This document shows positions 1 to 7,333 of a stretch of 13,930 bases of DNA, one piece after another. This DNA is from an uncultured Lachnospira sp. (GTDB lineage Bacteria > Bacillota > Clostridia > Lachnospirales > Lachnospiraceae), in contig CAMZGB010000019.1 of assembly GCA_947306285.1 (NCBI GenBank), forward strand, positions 1-13,930. Reading direction: 5' to 3'. How positions within the stretch are numbered: position 1 is the stretch's first letter; every line of letters starts with the position of its first letter. Under the pieces are notes generated by a model that was not told the origin of the DNA, made no database searches, and was given only the letters and a program-made list of their open reading frames with translations. Made by a program: the position numbers and the translations under genes.

Positions 1-556
1 TCTCATTGTCACGTCCAATAATTGGGTCTAGCTTTTGGTCTCTCGCTCTCTCAACCAAATCCTGTCCGTATTTAGATAGAGCCTCATAAGTTCCTTCAGG
101 ATTATCAGAAGTAACTCTCTGAGAACCTCTTACAGTTTCAAGAACACTCAAGAACCTCTCACGTGTGATACCAAATTCTTTGAAGATGTCTTTCACTGCC
201 TTGTTAGGTTTTTTAAGCATCGAAAGGAATAGGTGTTCCACTGACACATATTCGTCGCCCATCTTCTTTGCCTCGTCCTCAGCACTAACCAAAACGTCAT
301 TGAGCGCCTGGCTCATATGTCGTTCGCCACCTTGTACCTTTGGAAGCGCTTCAATAGCCTGAACAACACGGTTATCAAAGTAATTGATATCAATCTCCAT
401 TCTCTCAATCAGCTTAGCAATCAGACTATCATTAATAGTCACCAAACTGTGCAAGAAATGCTCTTGATCAATTGTTTGATTACCATACTCCATGGCAATT
501 TTGTCGCACTCCTGTATGCTTTCAATTGATTTTTGTGTGAATTTATTTACATTCAT
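1..556 (-). CDS. clpB: ATP-dependent chaperone ClpB, N-terminal part (runs off the left edge)
   Basis: The visible 185 codons are the N-terminal double Clp repeat and linker of the Hsp100 disaggregase ClpB, which works with DnaK to extract proteins from aggregates in the cytosol. The protein starts MNVNKFTQKSIESIQECDKI and contains the characteristic AEDEAKKMGDEYVSVEHLFL stretch, then SVLETVRGSQRVTSDNPE and YGQDLVERARDQKLDPIIGR, the approach to the first AAA+ domain. The Walker motifs lie outside the window, so the gene is cut by the window and not broken. ATG at 556 is chosen because a strong site, GGAGGTGA (562-569), sits 5 bases upstream. MecB/ClpC-type proteins share the N-domain layout, but the VRGSQRVTSDNPE linker sequence is typical of ClpB. 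It is probably monocistronic at its 5' side, since a terminator lies upstream. Confidence 0.93.
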   Translation of the reverse strand, partial: MNVNKFTQKSIESIQECDKIAMEYGNQTIDQEHFLHSLVTINDSLIAKLIERMEIDINYFDNRVVQAIEALPKVQGGERHMSQALNDVLVSAEDEAKKMGDEYVSVEHLFLSMLKKPNKAVKDIFKEFGITRERFLSVLETVRGSQRVTSDNPEGTYEALSKYGQDLVERARDQKLDPIIGRDNE

Positions 557-572
557 AATATTCACCTCCACC

Positions 573-598
573 ACTTATTTTCTAATCGTAAAATAAGT
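573..598 (-). promoter_or_regulatory. AU-rich inverted repeat in the clpB leader (possible hairpin or operator)
   Basis: ACTTATTTT (573-581) and AAAATAAGT (590-598) are a perfect 9-base inverted repeat with an 8-base spacer. In the clpB transcript it would form a nearly all-AU hairpin whose 3' arm ends three bases before the GGAGGTGA ribosome binding site. It does not match the HrcA CIRCE element (TTAGCACTC-N9-GAGTGCTAA) or the CtsR heptad repeat as I know them. It may be a protein operator, a heat-labile RNA hairpin, or chance in AT-rich DNA. The symmetry is seen; a function is inferred. Confidence 0.4.
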
Positions 599-631
599 AC
601 TCCAGGTGCTCCCGAAATACTCATTTCTACT

Positions 632-659
632 CTTATATTGTCCTATAAAATTGTGTAAT
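632..659 (-). promoter_or_regulatory. Possible sigma-A promoter for clpB
   Basis: On the minus strand ATTACA (654-659, 4 of 6 to TTGACA) and TATAAG (632-637, 5 of 6 to TATAAT) are separated by 16 bases. A start near 625 would give a leader of about 70 bases that contains the inverted repeat at 573-598. The region is very AT-rich, so chance matches are likely. Confidence 0.35.
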
Positions 660-734
660 TTTTACATATGTTATTTAAAATAAATGTTAACTAATTATGA
701 ACGAAAAATGGTTTTTTTATACATAAAAAAGCAT

Positions 735-762
735 AAAAAAAAGCCCAGCAGATGCCGGGCTT
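735..762 (-). terminator. Rho-independent terminator after the TM2/zinc-ribbon gene
   Basis: The minus strand reads AAGCCCGGC, loop ATCT, GCTGGGCTT (741-762). This is a 9-pair stem with one G-T wobble, and its last two T's run on into six more (735-740). It begins 4 bases past the TAA at 767-769 and closes the glmM-vanZ-hisC-TM2 run, separating it from clpB. Confidence 0.9.
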
Positions 763-766
763 ATTT

Positions 767-1207
767 TTATATTAGTTTGTCTGGATCAACAACATATGTT
801 CCTGATGCAATCTTCACAATATCCATAATCGTTAATATTAATGAAACTAAAACGCCTAATCCACAAAACCATCCGCCAACTAGTGACATTACAAGTTTGA
901 ATACACCTTTCTTTGTTTCTCCCATTATAAAATTATGAACACCAAGTGTTCCAATAAAAATAGCAACAAGTATAACAACAATCTTATCCTGTCCACCAAC
1001 TTGGTCAACTGCAATAGCCTTTTTAGCTTCTGCCTCTCTCTTGGCTTCGTTAACTACGCAACCACATTGTGTGCAAACTGCTTGCTGTGGTTGAATTTCT
1101 GCTCCACAGTTTCCACAATACTTATTTCCTGTATCTTTGGCGAAGCCACATTTCGTGCAGACCGCCTGGCCATCTTGCATCTGCTCACCACAATTTGTAC
1201 AAAACAT
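767..1207 (-). CDS. Double zinc-ribbon, TM2-domain membrane protein
   Basis: This 146-residue protein has two tandem zinc ribbons of the FCTNCG type: C3/C6/C17/C20 and C31/C34/C45/C48, with an extra C50. A charged linker (residues 54-68) follows, then a C-terminal TM2 domain with two hydrophobic segments (about 76-96 and 103-132). The TM2 hallmark GTLGVHNFIMGETKKG is at 86-101. It is expected in the cytoplasmic membrane with the ribbons in the cytosol. The family is common in Firmicutes, but its role is unknown. ATG at 1207 follows AGGAGG about 6 bases upstream, and the gene is 17 bases after hisC, so it is probably the last gene of that operon. Confidence 0.85.
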   Translation of the reverse strand: MFCTNCGEQMQDGQAVCTKCGFAKDTGNKYCGNCGAEIQPQQAVCTQCGCVVNEAKREAEAKKAIAVDQVGGQDKIVVILVAIFIGTLGVHNFIMGETKKGVFKLVMSLVGGWFCGLGVLVSLILTIMDIVKIASGTYVVDPDKLI

Positions 1208-1224
1208 ATCAATCCTCCTGATTA

Positions 1225-2280
1225 TTAATTTAAAATATCTTCTAATGCCATAATCAAGGCATTCATTTGTTCTTTAGTTCCGATTGTAATTCTTATATAC
1301 TCATCAATTCTTGGCTTATCAAAGTATCTAATGTAAATACTCTTCTCGCGTAATTTTTCAAATATTTCTTTAGCTGGAACTGTTTCGTGTTTTGCAAACA
1401 AGAAGTTTGTCTGCGAATTAGTGCACTCAAATCTCATTTTCTTTAATTTACGTTTTGTCTCTTCTCTATTATTCTTTATCTCATCAACTAGACCAACAAA
1501 ATACTCATCATCCTTAATAGCTGCCTTAGCACCTCTAATAGCTGCCACATTTAAAGTATATGAGTTGTAGGAGAATTTCACATCCTTAAGAGACTTTATT
1601 AATATCTCACTACCGAAAGCATATCCAACTCTAAGTCCTGCCAGCGCTCTTGATTTTGAAAACGTTCTAACAACTAACAAGTTCTCGTATTTATCAATTA
1701 AATCTAAAACTGTATCTCCGCCAAAATCAATATAAGCTTCATCCACTATCACAACAGAATCTGGATTAGCTGCAATAATCTCTTCTACTTGCGCCTTAGG
1801 AAGTGCAATTCCTGTAGGGGCATTTGGATTAGCAAAAACTATTCCTCCGTTCTCACACTTATAGTCATCAACCACAATCTCAAATTCTTCATTCAAAGGA
1901 ATCGTCTCATACTTAATATCATAAAGATCTGCCCACACGTCATAGAATGAATAAGTAATGTCTGGAAACAGTATTGGCTTATCAGAATTAAAGAATGTCA
2001 AGAAAGCCATTCCCAAAATATCATCTGAGCCAACGCCCACAAATACTTTACTCTCATCCACATCATAATAAGACGCAATCTCTCGAACCAAATCTGAAGC
2101 ATCAGGATCTGGGTACTTGCGCAATGCGTCTGGCATCATACTTGCGATAGCCATTTGAACCATAGTTGAAGGCGCAAATGGTGACTCGTTTGTATTTAGT
2201 TTTATAATGTCACTTCCACTTGGTTGTTCACCTGGAACATATGGTGTGACCTTTCTAATGTTTTCTTCAAACTTTTTCAT
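1225..2280 (-). CDS. hisC: Histidinol-phosphate aminotransferase (class I/II PLP enzyme)
   Basis: This 351-residue fold-type I aminotransferase matches HisC, which converts imidazole-acetol phosphate and glutamate to histidinol phosphate in histidine synthesis. Visible signatures are KLNTNESPFAPS near the N-terminus, NPNAPTG (151-157), DEAYIDF (180-186) and the PLP-lysine motif RTFSKSRALAGLRVGYAFG, with Lys209 the expected Schiff-base residue. Length is normal for HisC. It is not beside other his genes: it overlaps the vanZ-like gene by 14 bases and is followed by a TM2 protein. In such settings the enzyme may be the sole HisC or act on aromatic or other amino acids; sequence reading cannot separate these. 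ATG at 2280 has a weak GAAGGA-like site upstream, consistent with coupling. Confidence 0.88.
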   Translation of the reverse strand: MKKFEENIRKVTPYVPGEQPSGSDIIKLNTNESPFAPSTMVQMAIASMMPDALRKYPDPDASDLVREIASYYDVDESKVFVGVGSDDILGMAFLTFFNSDKPILFPDITYSFYDVWADLYDIKYETIPLNEEFEIVVDDYKCENGGIVFANPNAPTGIALPKAQVEEIIAANPDSVVIVDEAYIDFGGDTVLDLIDKYENLLVVRTFSKSRALAGLRVGYAFGSEILIKSLKDVKFSYNSYTLNVAAIRGAKAAIKDDEYFVGLVDEIKNNREETKRKLKKMRFECTNSQTNFLFAKHETVPAKEIFEKLREKSIYIRYFDKPRIDEYIRITIGTKEQMNALIMALEDILN

Positions 2281-2773
2281 AGTTTTTCCTTCTATTTATC
2301 TTTTTCCAAATGGCAACTAGTATAACTGCTGCTACTAACCCACCAAACATATCAACAAACACATCTCCTATTTTTGCGCTTCTTCCCTTAACAAATAGCT
2401 GATGCATCTCATCAGTCAGCGCATATAGCATGCACCAAAGCGTTGCATAAAAGTAAATGTATCTTTTCTTTAACTTTCTTATTCTTTCGAATGTCAAAAG
2501 AAATCCAGTAACTAGTAATCCAAGCAATCCGTACTCGCCAAAGTGCCCAATCTTTCTCACAACAAAACTCACTTTATTAAAGTACTTCTTCTGTTCAATC
2601 CTAGGCATGGAATCATAATCGCTTTTTAATATATGAACAACTTTAATTGTAATCTTATCGCTCAGTGTCTGCGACTCATCTCCGTCGTCTGCGGAAAAGT
2701 CAAAGATTATAAACATCCACCCAATAATTAAAACTATTAGAACTATTCTTAGAATCCAAATCTTATGCTTCAT
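2267..2773 (-). CDS. VanZ-like family membrane protein
   Basis: This 168-residue integral membrane protein has an N-terminal hydrophobic helix (about 7-24), a soluble loop, and three further hydrophobic segments (about 78-96, 105-119, 138-156). VanZ-family motifs are present: FSADDGDES after the first helix, RKIGHFGEYGLLG (73-85), DEMHQLFVKGR (121-131) and DVFVDMFG (137-144). VanZ itself gives low-level teicoplanin resistance in enterococci by an unknown mechanism; chromosomal homologues like this one are widespread and mostly uncharacterised, so no resistance should be read from it. It overlaps the end of glmM by 11 bases and hisC by 14, so translation is probably coupled. Its position after glmM hints at a cell-envelope role (inference). 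Confidence 0.85.
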   Translation of the reverse strand: MKHKIWILRIVLIVLIIGWMFIIFDFSADDGDESQTLSDKITIKVVHILKSDYDSMPRIEQKKYFNKVSFVVRKIGHFGEYGLLGLLVTGFLLTFERIRKLKKRYIYFYATLWCMLYALTDEMHQLFVKGRSAKIGDVFVDMFGGLVAAVILVAIWKKINRRKNYEKV

Positions 2774-4106
2774 AACCTTTGCTCTTGATTACTTCTACTA
2801 TTTCCTTAACAACACGCTCAGCAATCTCATCAGTCTTCGCCTCAGCCATAACACGAACCACTGGTTCTGTACCGCTAGCTCTAAGGATAATTCTTCCATC
2901 ACCCTCCAAGCTAACTTCCACCTTCTTAGCTGCTGCTAGCACGTCTTCATCATTTAAAACAACTTCTTTGTCTTCGACGCGCACGTTTTCTAGATACTGT
3001 GGATAAATAGTAACTGGTGCAATAAGCTCAGACATTTTCTTCTTAGCAGTAAGCATAAATTCCATAAGCTTAATTGATGTCAAAATACCATCACCAGTTG
3101 TAGCGTACTTACTGAAAATAATATGACCAGATTGCTCTCCACCAAGTCTGTAATCATTATTCTTCATACATTCATAGACAAACTTATCACCCACATCTGT
3201 CTTCTCGTATGCGATGTCGGCTTCTTCGAAGGCCTTGTAAAGTCCAAGATTAGACATAATCGTAGTTGCAACGGCGTTGTTCTTCAACTCGCCCTTCTCT
3301 TTCATATGAACTGCTGATACATAGAGAATCAAATCTCCATCAACAATCTTACCTTCGTCGTCTATACAGAAACATCTATCAGCGTCGCCATCGTATGCGA
3401 AACCGATATCCAGTTTATTATCAATAACATATTGCTGAAGAACCTCAATATGTGTGGAACCACAATTCATATTGATGTTAGTTCCGTTTGGCTGATCATT
3501 AATGACATATGTCTCAGCACCTAGCGCATCAAATACACTCTTTGCGATAGCTGAAGCACTACCATTTGAACAGTCCAAACCAACTTTAATATTTCTAAAT
3601 GAATGCTTCGCCAAAGACATAAGATATCCCATATATCTATTTCTTCCTGCGAAATAATCGACTGTTCTACCTATGTTTTCTTTTTCAGCATATGGGATAG
3701 ATTCGAAGTCAGCATCTAGATACTCTTCAATTTGGTCAATAACTTCCTGCTCCATCTTCTCGCCATTTGAGTTAAGAAGTTTAATTCCATTGTCGTAGAA
3801 TGGATTGTGACTAGCAGAAATCATAATTCCACAGTCAAAGTCCTCAGTTCTTACCACGTACGAAACAGAAGGTGTTGTTGTAACGTGAAGTAGATACACG
3901 TCCGCCCCCGTCGAAGTAAGACCTGCTGCTAAAGCATCCTCAAACATATAACTGCTTCGTCTAGTGTCCTTACCAATAGCTACTGAGCAATCGCCCTTCT
4001 GACTATAATAGTGACCTAAAAATCTGCCCACTTTAAAAGCGTGCATAGCAGTTAAATCAATATTTGCTTCTCCTCTAAATCCATCTGTTCCAAAATACTT
4101 TCCCAT
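2763..4106 (-). CDS. glmM: Phosphoglucosamine mutase
   Basis: GlmM interconverts glucosamine-6-phosphate and glucosamine-1-phosphate, the step before UDP-GlcNAc for peptidoglycan and other surface polymers. From ATG 4106 the protein is 447 residues, the usual length. It opens MGKYFGTDGFRG and has the phosphoserine loop ISASHNP (96-102, catalytic Ser99), the metal-binding loop DGDADR (239-244), the sugar-binding GGEQSGH motif, and the phosphate-binding RASGTEP near the C-terminus. An in-frame TTG at 4121 would add five residues, but it overlaps the Shine-Dalgarno sequence and the family begins at MGKYFGTDG, so it is rejected. It lies 53 bases after the ABC exporter with no terminator between, and its stop overlaps the VanZ-like start. 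Confidence 0.96.
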   Translation of the reverse strand: MGKYFGTDGFRGEANIDLTAMHAFKVGRFLGHYYSQKGDCSVAIGKDTRRSSYMFEDALAAGLTSTGADVYLLHVTTTPSVSYVVRTEDFDCGIMISASHNPFYDNGIKLLNSNGEKMEQEVIDQIEEYLDADFESIPYAEKENIGRTVDYFAGRNRYMGYLMSLAKHSFRNIKVGLDCSNGSASAIAKSVFDALGAETYVINDQPNGTNINMNCGSTHIEVLQQYVIDNKLDIGFAYDGDADRCFCIDDEGKIVDGDLILYVSAVHMKEKGELKNNAVATTIMSNLGLYKAFEEADIAYEKTDVGDKFVYECMKNNDYRLGGEQSGHIIFSKYATTGDGILTSIKLMEFMLTAKKKMSELIAPVTIYPQYLENVRVEDKEVVLNDEDVLAAAKKVEVSLEGDGRIILRASGTEPVVRVMAEAKTDEIAERVVKEIVEVIKSKGYEA

Positions 4107-4112
4107 TGTTAA

Positions 4113-4119
4113 CTCCTCC
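4113..4119 (-). promoter_or_regulatory. Ribosome binding site fixing the glmM start
   Basis: GGAGGAG on the minus strand lies 6 bases before ATG 4106. It excludes the in-frame TTG at 4121, whose codon overlaps this site. Confidence 0.8.
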
Positions 4120-4130
4120 AAGTTAAAATC

Positions 4131-4159
4131 ATACTATATATTACAAATAATAGCCTAAA
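4131..4159 (-). promoter_or_regulatory. Weak candidate promoter for glmM
   Basis: TTTAGG (4154-4159) and TAGTAT (4131-4136) are spaced by 17 bases on the minus strand, in the short gap after the ABC exporter. Both boxes are weak matches (3 of 6 and 4 of 6) in AT-rich DNA. The absence of a terminator in this gap makes read-through into glmM equally possible. Confidence 0.25.
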
Positions 4160-5875
4160 CTATATATTCTTACATGTAAGTTTCTTGTCTTCTATTAAGA
4201 ATTCTTTGTTGCAGACCTGTAGGGCCGCATTCTTATGTGTGATAATAATACAAGTCTTTGAGTTAAGTGACTTAATGTTATCAAGCACTCTTTCCTCTGT
4301 AGCTGCATCCAACGCTGATGTAGCCTCGTCCAAAAGAATAATTGGAGCGTCCGAAATAATCGCTCTAGCAATAGCAAGTCTTTGAGCTTGTCCTTCAGAA
4401 ACCCCCAATCCCTTTTCTCCAAGTTTAGTTTCTAAACCATCAGGAAGGTTTTCAACGAAGTCATAAATATCACTAATCTTCATTGCCTCTATTATCTGCT
4501 CATCTGTGGCATATGGATTAATTAGATTAATGTTTTCTCTCAATGTTCCACTGAACAAATAGTTACCCTGTGGCACATACGAGAACAAACTTCTAGTATC
4601 GGCCGATGCTTCAACTGCACTTCCATCTTCTTTGTAGAGTTTGATGGTTCCTTCGTCTGGCTGGAACACTCCCAAAAGCATCTTCATCAAAGTGCTCTTT
4701 CCAATTCCAGAAATACCTCTGATTGCAACAAAATCACCTTTGGCTAAAACAGCATTTCCTTCTTCCAAAACGCTTTCTCTACCGTAGTTAAACTTGATGT
4801 CCTTAAACTCTATCCTATCTAGTTCTTTGTAGAAGTGTTTAGAATCAATCTCAATTACGTCTTTGTCTTCGTTTTCTATTTCTTCAATCTCAATAATTCT
4901 CTCCGCCGAAGCAATAACTGCATAATAATCTGGCACTACTTTTGTAATGTTTATAAATGGTGCCTGTATTTGAGTAATCAATTGAAGCATAGCTGTAAGT
5001 GTACCGTATGTTATTGCCTTTGTAGCCACTCTAAATGTAGCCCATATCAATGCTGCAAGATATCCAGCATTAAACACAAATGAGAATCCAGAGTTTGCCA
5101 AAATGCTTACCCTTCTTCTCTTCATTTTTGCCCAGAAGTTTATGTCTTGTAATTCGTCGCCGCGCTCTTTAAATGTGTCCTCCGCGCCGAAAGTCTTTAC
5201 AACTAGTAAACTCTCGATTGACTCTTGGAAGAATGATCTTACAACACCCTCTGTCTGCTGAACTTCTTTGTGAAGTCCCTTAAACTGTCCTCTTAGGAAC
5301 AATGTTATAAACGAAATTGCAATACCAGCCAAAATGAATACAATTGTAAACTTTGGTGCAATCACAACCAAAACTACAAACGCTCCCACGAACTGGGTTA
5401 TGTAGTACAACATATCCGGAATAATATTCATCACTCCGTCCGCCACTATATTTATGTCACTAGTTAATCTGTTTATTAATTCTCCACTATGAATGTGGTT
5501 TATCTTTTCATATTTCTTACTTAGAATTCCATAGAAAAGCTTTGTTCTTAATTTCATTACAAGTCTGGCTTGAACTTTTATAGAGATGGCCGATGATGCC
5601 ACTCTCATGATAAGCCTAGCAACAATAATAACTAAGATGATTACTCCCCAAAAGATAATTTGGTGTATGCATTTATCGTACATTGCATCCGTCTTAGCTT
5701 CCGCTGCTCTTTGTGCTGCATCAATTGCATACTTACTAAATAACGCAAGTATTGTGTTAACGCCCGCCAAAATAATAAAGAACACACTAATTAGAATTAC
5801 AAACGGTATTTCACGTTTACAATTTTTAATTATCCATCTTAGGCCTATTGAGTTTTCTTTTTTAAATAGTTTCAC
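4160..5875 (-). CDS. ABC exporter, fused membrane and ATPase domains, no peptidase domain
   Basis: This 571-residue half-transporter has an N-terminal exporter-type membrane domain (hydrophobic segments near 23-45, 74-94, 155-173, 176-195 and 265-283) and a C-terminal nucleotide-binding domain. The ATPase has GISGIGKST (Walker A, 387-395), Q-loop Gln436, signature VSEGQAQR (492-499; EGQ replaces the common GGQ, as in many clostridial exporters), IILLDEATSALD (512-523) and H-loop His547. It should work as a homodimer in the cytoplasmic membrane. The first 20 residues lead straight into the membrane domain, so there is no C39 leader peptidase. The start is GTG in a GTGA overlap with the stop of the peptidase gene, with AGGAAAG upstream. 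It is last in the PqqD-like cluster, so it probably exports that cluster's product (inference). Substrate unknown. Confidence 0.9.
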   Translation of the reverse strand: MKLFKKENSIGLRWIIKNCKREIPFVILISVFFIILAGVNTILALFSKYAIDAAQRAAEAKTDAMYDKCIHQIIFWGVIILVIIVARLIMRVASSAISIKVQARLVMKLRTKLFYGILSKKYEKINHIHSGELINRLTSDINIVADGVMNIIPDMLYYITQFVGAFVVLVVIAPKFTIVFILAGIAISFITLFLRGQFKGLHKEVQQTEGVVRSFFQESIESLLVVKTFGAEDTFKERGDELQDINFWAKMKRRRVSILANSGFSFVFNAGYLAALIWATFRVATKAITYGTLTAMLQLITQIQAPFINITKVVPDYYAVIASAERIIEIEEIENEDKDVIEIDSKHFYKELDRIEFKDIKFNYGRESVLEEGNAVLAKGDFVAIRGISGIGKSTLMKMLLGVFQPDEGTIKLYKEDGSAVEASADTRSLFSYVPQGNYLFSGTLRENINLINPYATDEQIIEAMKISDIYDFVENLPDGLETKLGEKGLGVSEGQAQRLAIARAIISDAPIILLDEATSALDAATEERVLDNIKSLNSKTCIIITHKNAALQVCNKEFLIEDKKLTCKNI

Positions 5876-6333
5876 TGTTTCTTTCCTGTTAGTTTTCTCT
5901 TAACTTTTCCTAAAACAATTCTTGTTGAAATGTATCTTTTTTTAATGTTTATTTTCTTAACATATTTCCAGTTAGCAAAACCAGATACTTCGTATTCGTG
6001 ACCATCGCGATTAAAGCTTTTAACTACTCCAATAACTTGGTCATCGCGAATTCCATACTCTTTTTTATACTGATTGTCTCCACGCATTACATAAGAGTCT
6101 TTTTTTACCTTAATCACCCTATGCATTATGTAGTCGCCATCATCTCTTTTATATAAAACTATGGCGTACTTTTTTAGCGGAAAACTAGGTTTTTCCAAAA
6201 CGACTGTATCCACTCCACCTCTTATTGTAGGTAACATACTAATGCCTTTAGGAGTAAACGACACTTCGCCATCCTTCTTCAATTGTTCTTCTATGAGAGG
6301 GGCAATCTCCTCCATCGAAACAACTTTATTCAA
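5872..6333 (-). CDS. S24/S26-family (signal-peptidase-I-like) peptidase without a membrane anchor
   Basis: This 153-residue protein has the catalytic core of S26 peptidases: TPKGISMLPT with nucleophile Ser32, then MHRVIKV where His71 stands at the place of the general-base lysine (KRV in bacterial LepB, HRV in SipW/ER-type enzymes), then VMRGDNQ (82-88). Unlike LepB or SipW it shows no hydrophobic N-terminal helix; residues 1-25 are charged. It is therefore expected in the cytosol or loosely on the membrane through its basic C-terminus (inference). The TTG start at 6333 is preceded by GAGGA at 5 bases and overlaps the PqqD-like stop; an in-frame ATG at 6315 lacks such a site. In this cluster it may cleave a leader from a peptide bound by the PqqD-like protein. 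A phage-type S24 regulator is unlikely, because there is no DNA-binding domain. Confidence 0.78.
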   Translation of the reverse strand: MNKVVSMEEIAPLIEEQLKKDGEVSFTPKGISMLPTIRGGVDTVVLEKPSFPLKKYAIVLYKRDDGDYIMHRVIKVKKDSYVMRGDNQYKKEYGIRDDQVIGVVKSFNRDGHEYEVSGFANWKYVKKINIKKRYISTRIVLGKVKRKLTGKKQ

Positions 6334-6589
6334 ACAAATCCTCTTTCTCTACCTTCTCAATAAACGCATCAACATCCTTTGTCGCAGTCTCTTCATCCAC
6401 ATCGTATTCATTGGTCAATGCCTCAATCAAGTCTTCTCTAGAAATACCTTCTATCATCTTTTCAAATAAGAATGCGCCAGTTTCATTTAAATTCATCATT
6501 CCGTTAAAATCCAAAGTAGCTTGTCCCACCGGAACAACCACAAATGAACCCGCCACATTTCTTAGTATAAATCCTTCTTTAATCTTCAT
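6326..6589 (-). CDS. PqqD-family small protein (RiPP recognition element type)
   Basis: This 87-residue protein fits the PqqD fold: an N-terminal beta region (KEGFILRNVAGSFVVVPVG), the conserved LNETGAFLFEKM segment (54 region of the family, here about 34-45), and helices with the ALTNEYDVDEETATKDVDAF pattern at the C-terminal side. PqqD proteins bind leader peptides and present them to modifying enzymes; as stand-alone proteins they occur in PQQ, lasso peptide and other RiPP pathways, and in HPr-rel-A gene sets. ATG at 6589 directly follows the stop of the HprK-like gene (TAGATG) with AGGAGAG upstream, so the two are probably coupled. The family assignment is firm; its partner peptide is not visible. 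Confidence 0.87.
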   Translation of the reverse strand: MKIKEGFILRNVAGSFVVVPVGQATLDFNGMMNLNETGAFLFEKMIEGISREDLIEALTNEYDVDEETATKDVDAFIEKVEKEDLFE

Positions 6590-7333
6590 CTAAACTCTCC
6601 TAATCTTTTCGTATGCCATCTTTGCTGCCTCTTCTGATATATTGCAACCCATTTTATAAACGGGAACATCGCTGAGCATTTTTTCCATGGTGCTTAAAAC
6701 CTTATCCATGTTTTCTTCGTAGTTTAATCTTCTTACAGTCTGTTTAAAAAACTTTGGTATAGCCTCTTGTACTTTATCCTCTTCTATCCAGTTATCTTCG
6801 CTTCTTTCTAGAAAGACAATCGCTCCAAGTTTCGCTTTAGCATTTTCGTTTGTATCAGTCTTGCCACTCCAAGGAGTCCCATACACAAACCATTCTCCGT
6901 CAACATTTCGAATAGCTGGCTTATCATCGTTTATCACATATGCTTTATCACCTAAGTATTTTAGCCACTCTTTTGTATGTGTAGACTTTCCAGTACCACT
7001 GTCCGCTGAAAACAAATACGCATATCCATCAACTACCACTGCCGACGAATGAAGCATCAATCCATTATGTGCTATCAAAAATCTATTAAACAATGCTCCA
7101 GTGAGAACATACTCCACAGTAGCATCGTCACTTTTAATCTCTGGATTTTTTTGTTTTTGTTCTTCGTAGAAGTCTATTCCCAAATCCAGTTCATGATCTG
7201 CATCGGATTCGTCCCAGTCAGTTTTTGCAAGATAATCTTTAGCCTGCTCTCTAACCCTATCATAGTAAGTGGTCATCAAAACTTTTAATCCTGCTATTTC
7301 ATATTTAGCTTTGAATTTGTTTACTTCTCCCAC
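6590..7333 (-). CDS. HPr kinase-like P-loop kinase (HprK-related)
   Basis: This 247-residue protein resembles the C-terminal catalytic domain of HPr kinase/phosphorylase. The motifs in order are MLHSSAVVVDG (93-103), Walker A SADSGTGKST (109-118, Lys116), the VINDDKPAI segment (133-141) with acidic pair Asp136/Asp137, and YGTPWSGK (151-158). It is not the housekeeping HprK: the N-terminal domain differs and the HPr-recognition context is absent. Related kinases phosphorylate the C-terminal serine of precursor peptides in paeninodin-type lasso peptide clusters, and occur in HPr-rel-A sets beside exopolysaccharide genes (knowledge from memory). The substrate here is unknown. The start is GTG at 7333, overlapping the NTase stop (TAGTG); the Shine-Dalgarno site is weak, which suggests coupling. 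Met20 is a less likely start. Confidence 0.82.
   Translation of the reverse strand: MGEVNKFKAKYEIAGLKVLMTTYYDRVREQAKDYLAKTDWDESDADHELDLGIDFYEEQKQKNPEIKSDDATVEYVLTGALFNRFLIAHNGLMLHSSAVVVDGYAYLFSADSGTGKSTHTKEWLKYLGDKAYVINDDKPAIRNVDGEWFVYGTPWSGKTDTNENAKAKLGAIVFLERSEDNWIEEDKVQEAIPKFFKQTVRRLNYEENMDKVLSTMEKMLSDVPVYKMGCNISEEAAKMAYEKIRRV

Noticed and set aside
165..529. Two plus-strand frames over the left end
   Set aside because: They are antisense to the clpB N-domain, whose sequence is unmistakable.
2267..2773. Glycopeptide resistance gene vanZ
   Set aside because: Only the broad VanZ-like family fits. No van regulatory or ligase genes are nearby, so resistance should not be inferred.
4107..4121. 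Longer GlmM start at TTG 4121
   Set aside because: The codon overlaps the GGAGGAG site and the family starts at MGKYFGTDG.
4169..4180. Perfect 12-base palindrome CTTACATGTAAG
   Set aside because: It lies inside the last codons of the exporter gene, has no partner copy in the window and no T run. Chance in AT-rich DNA is the simpler reading.
4195..4422. 75-codon minus-strand frame inside the ABC exporter
   Set aside because: It lies in another frame within the ATPase domain. The product is low in complexity and unlike any known protein.
5586..5903. 105-codon plus-strand frame over the start of the ABC exporter
   Set aside because: It is a shadow of the exporter's hydrophobic codons. No family match is visible and the exporter frame is certain.
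6161..6469. 102-codon plus-strand frame over the S26 peptidase and PqqD-like genes, checked as a hidden precursor
   Set aside because: It is fully antisense to two genes with good motifs and shows no leader-core layout.
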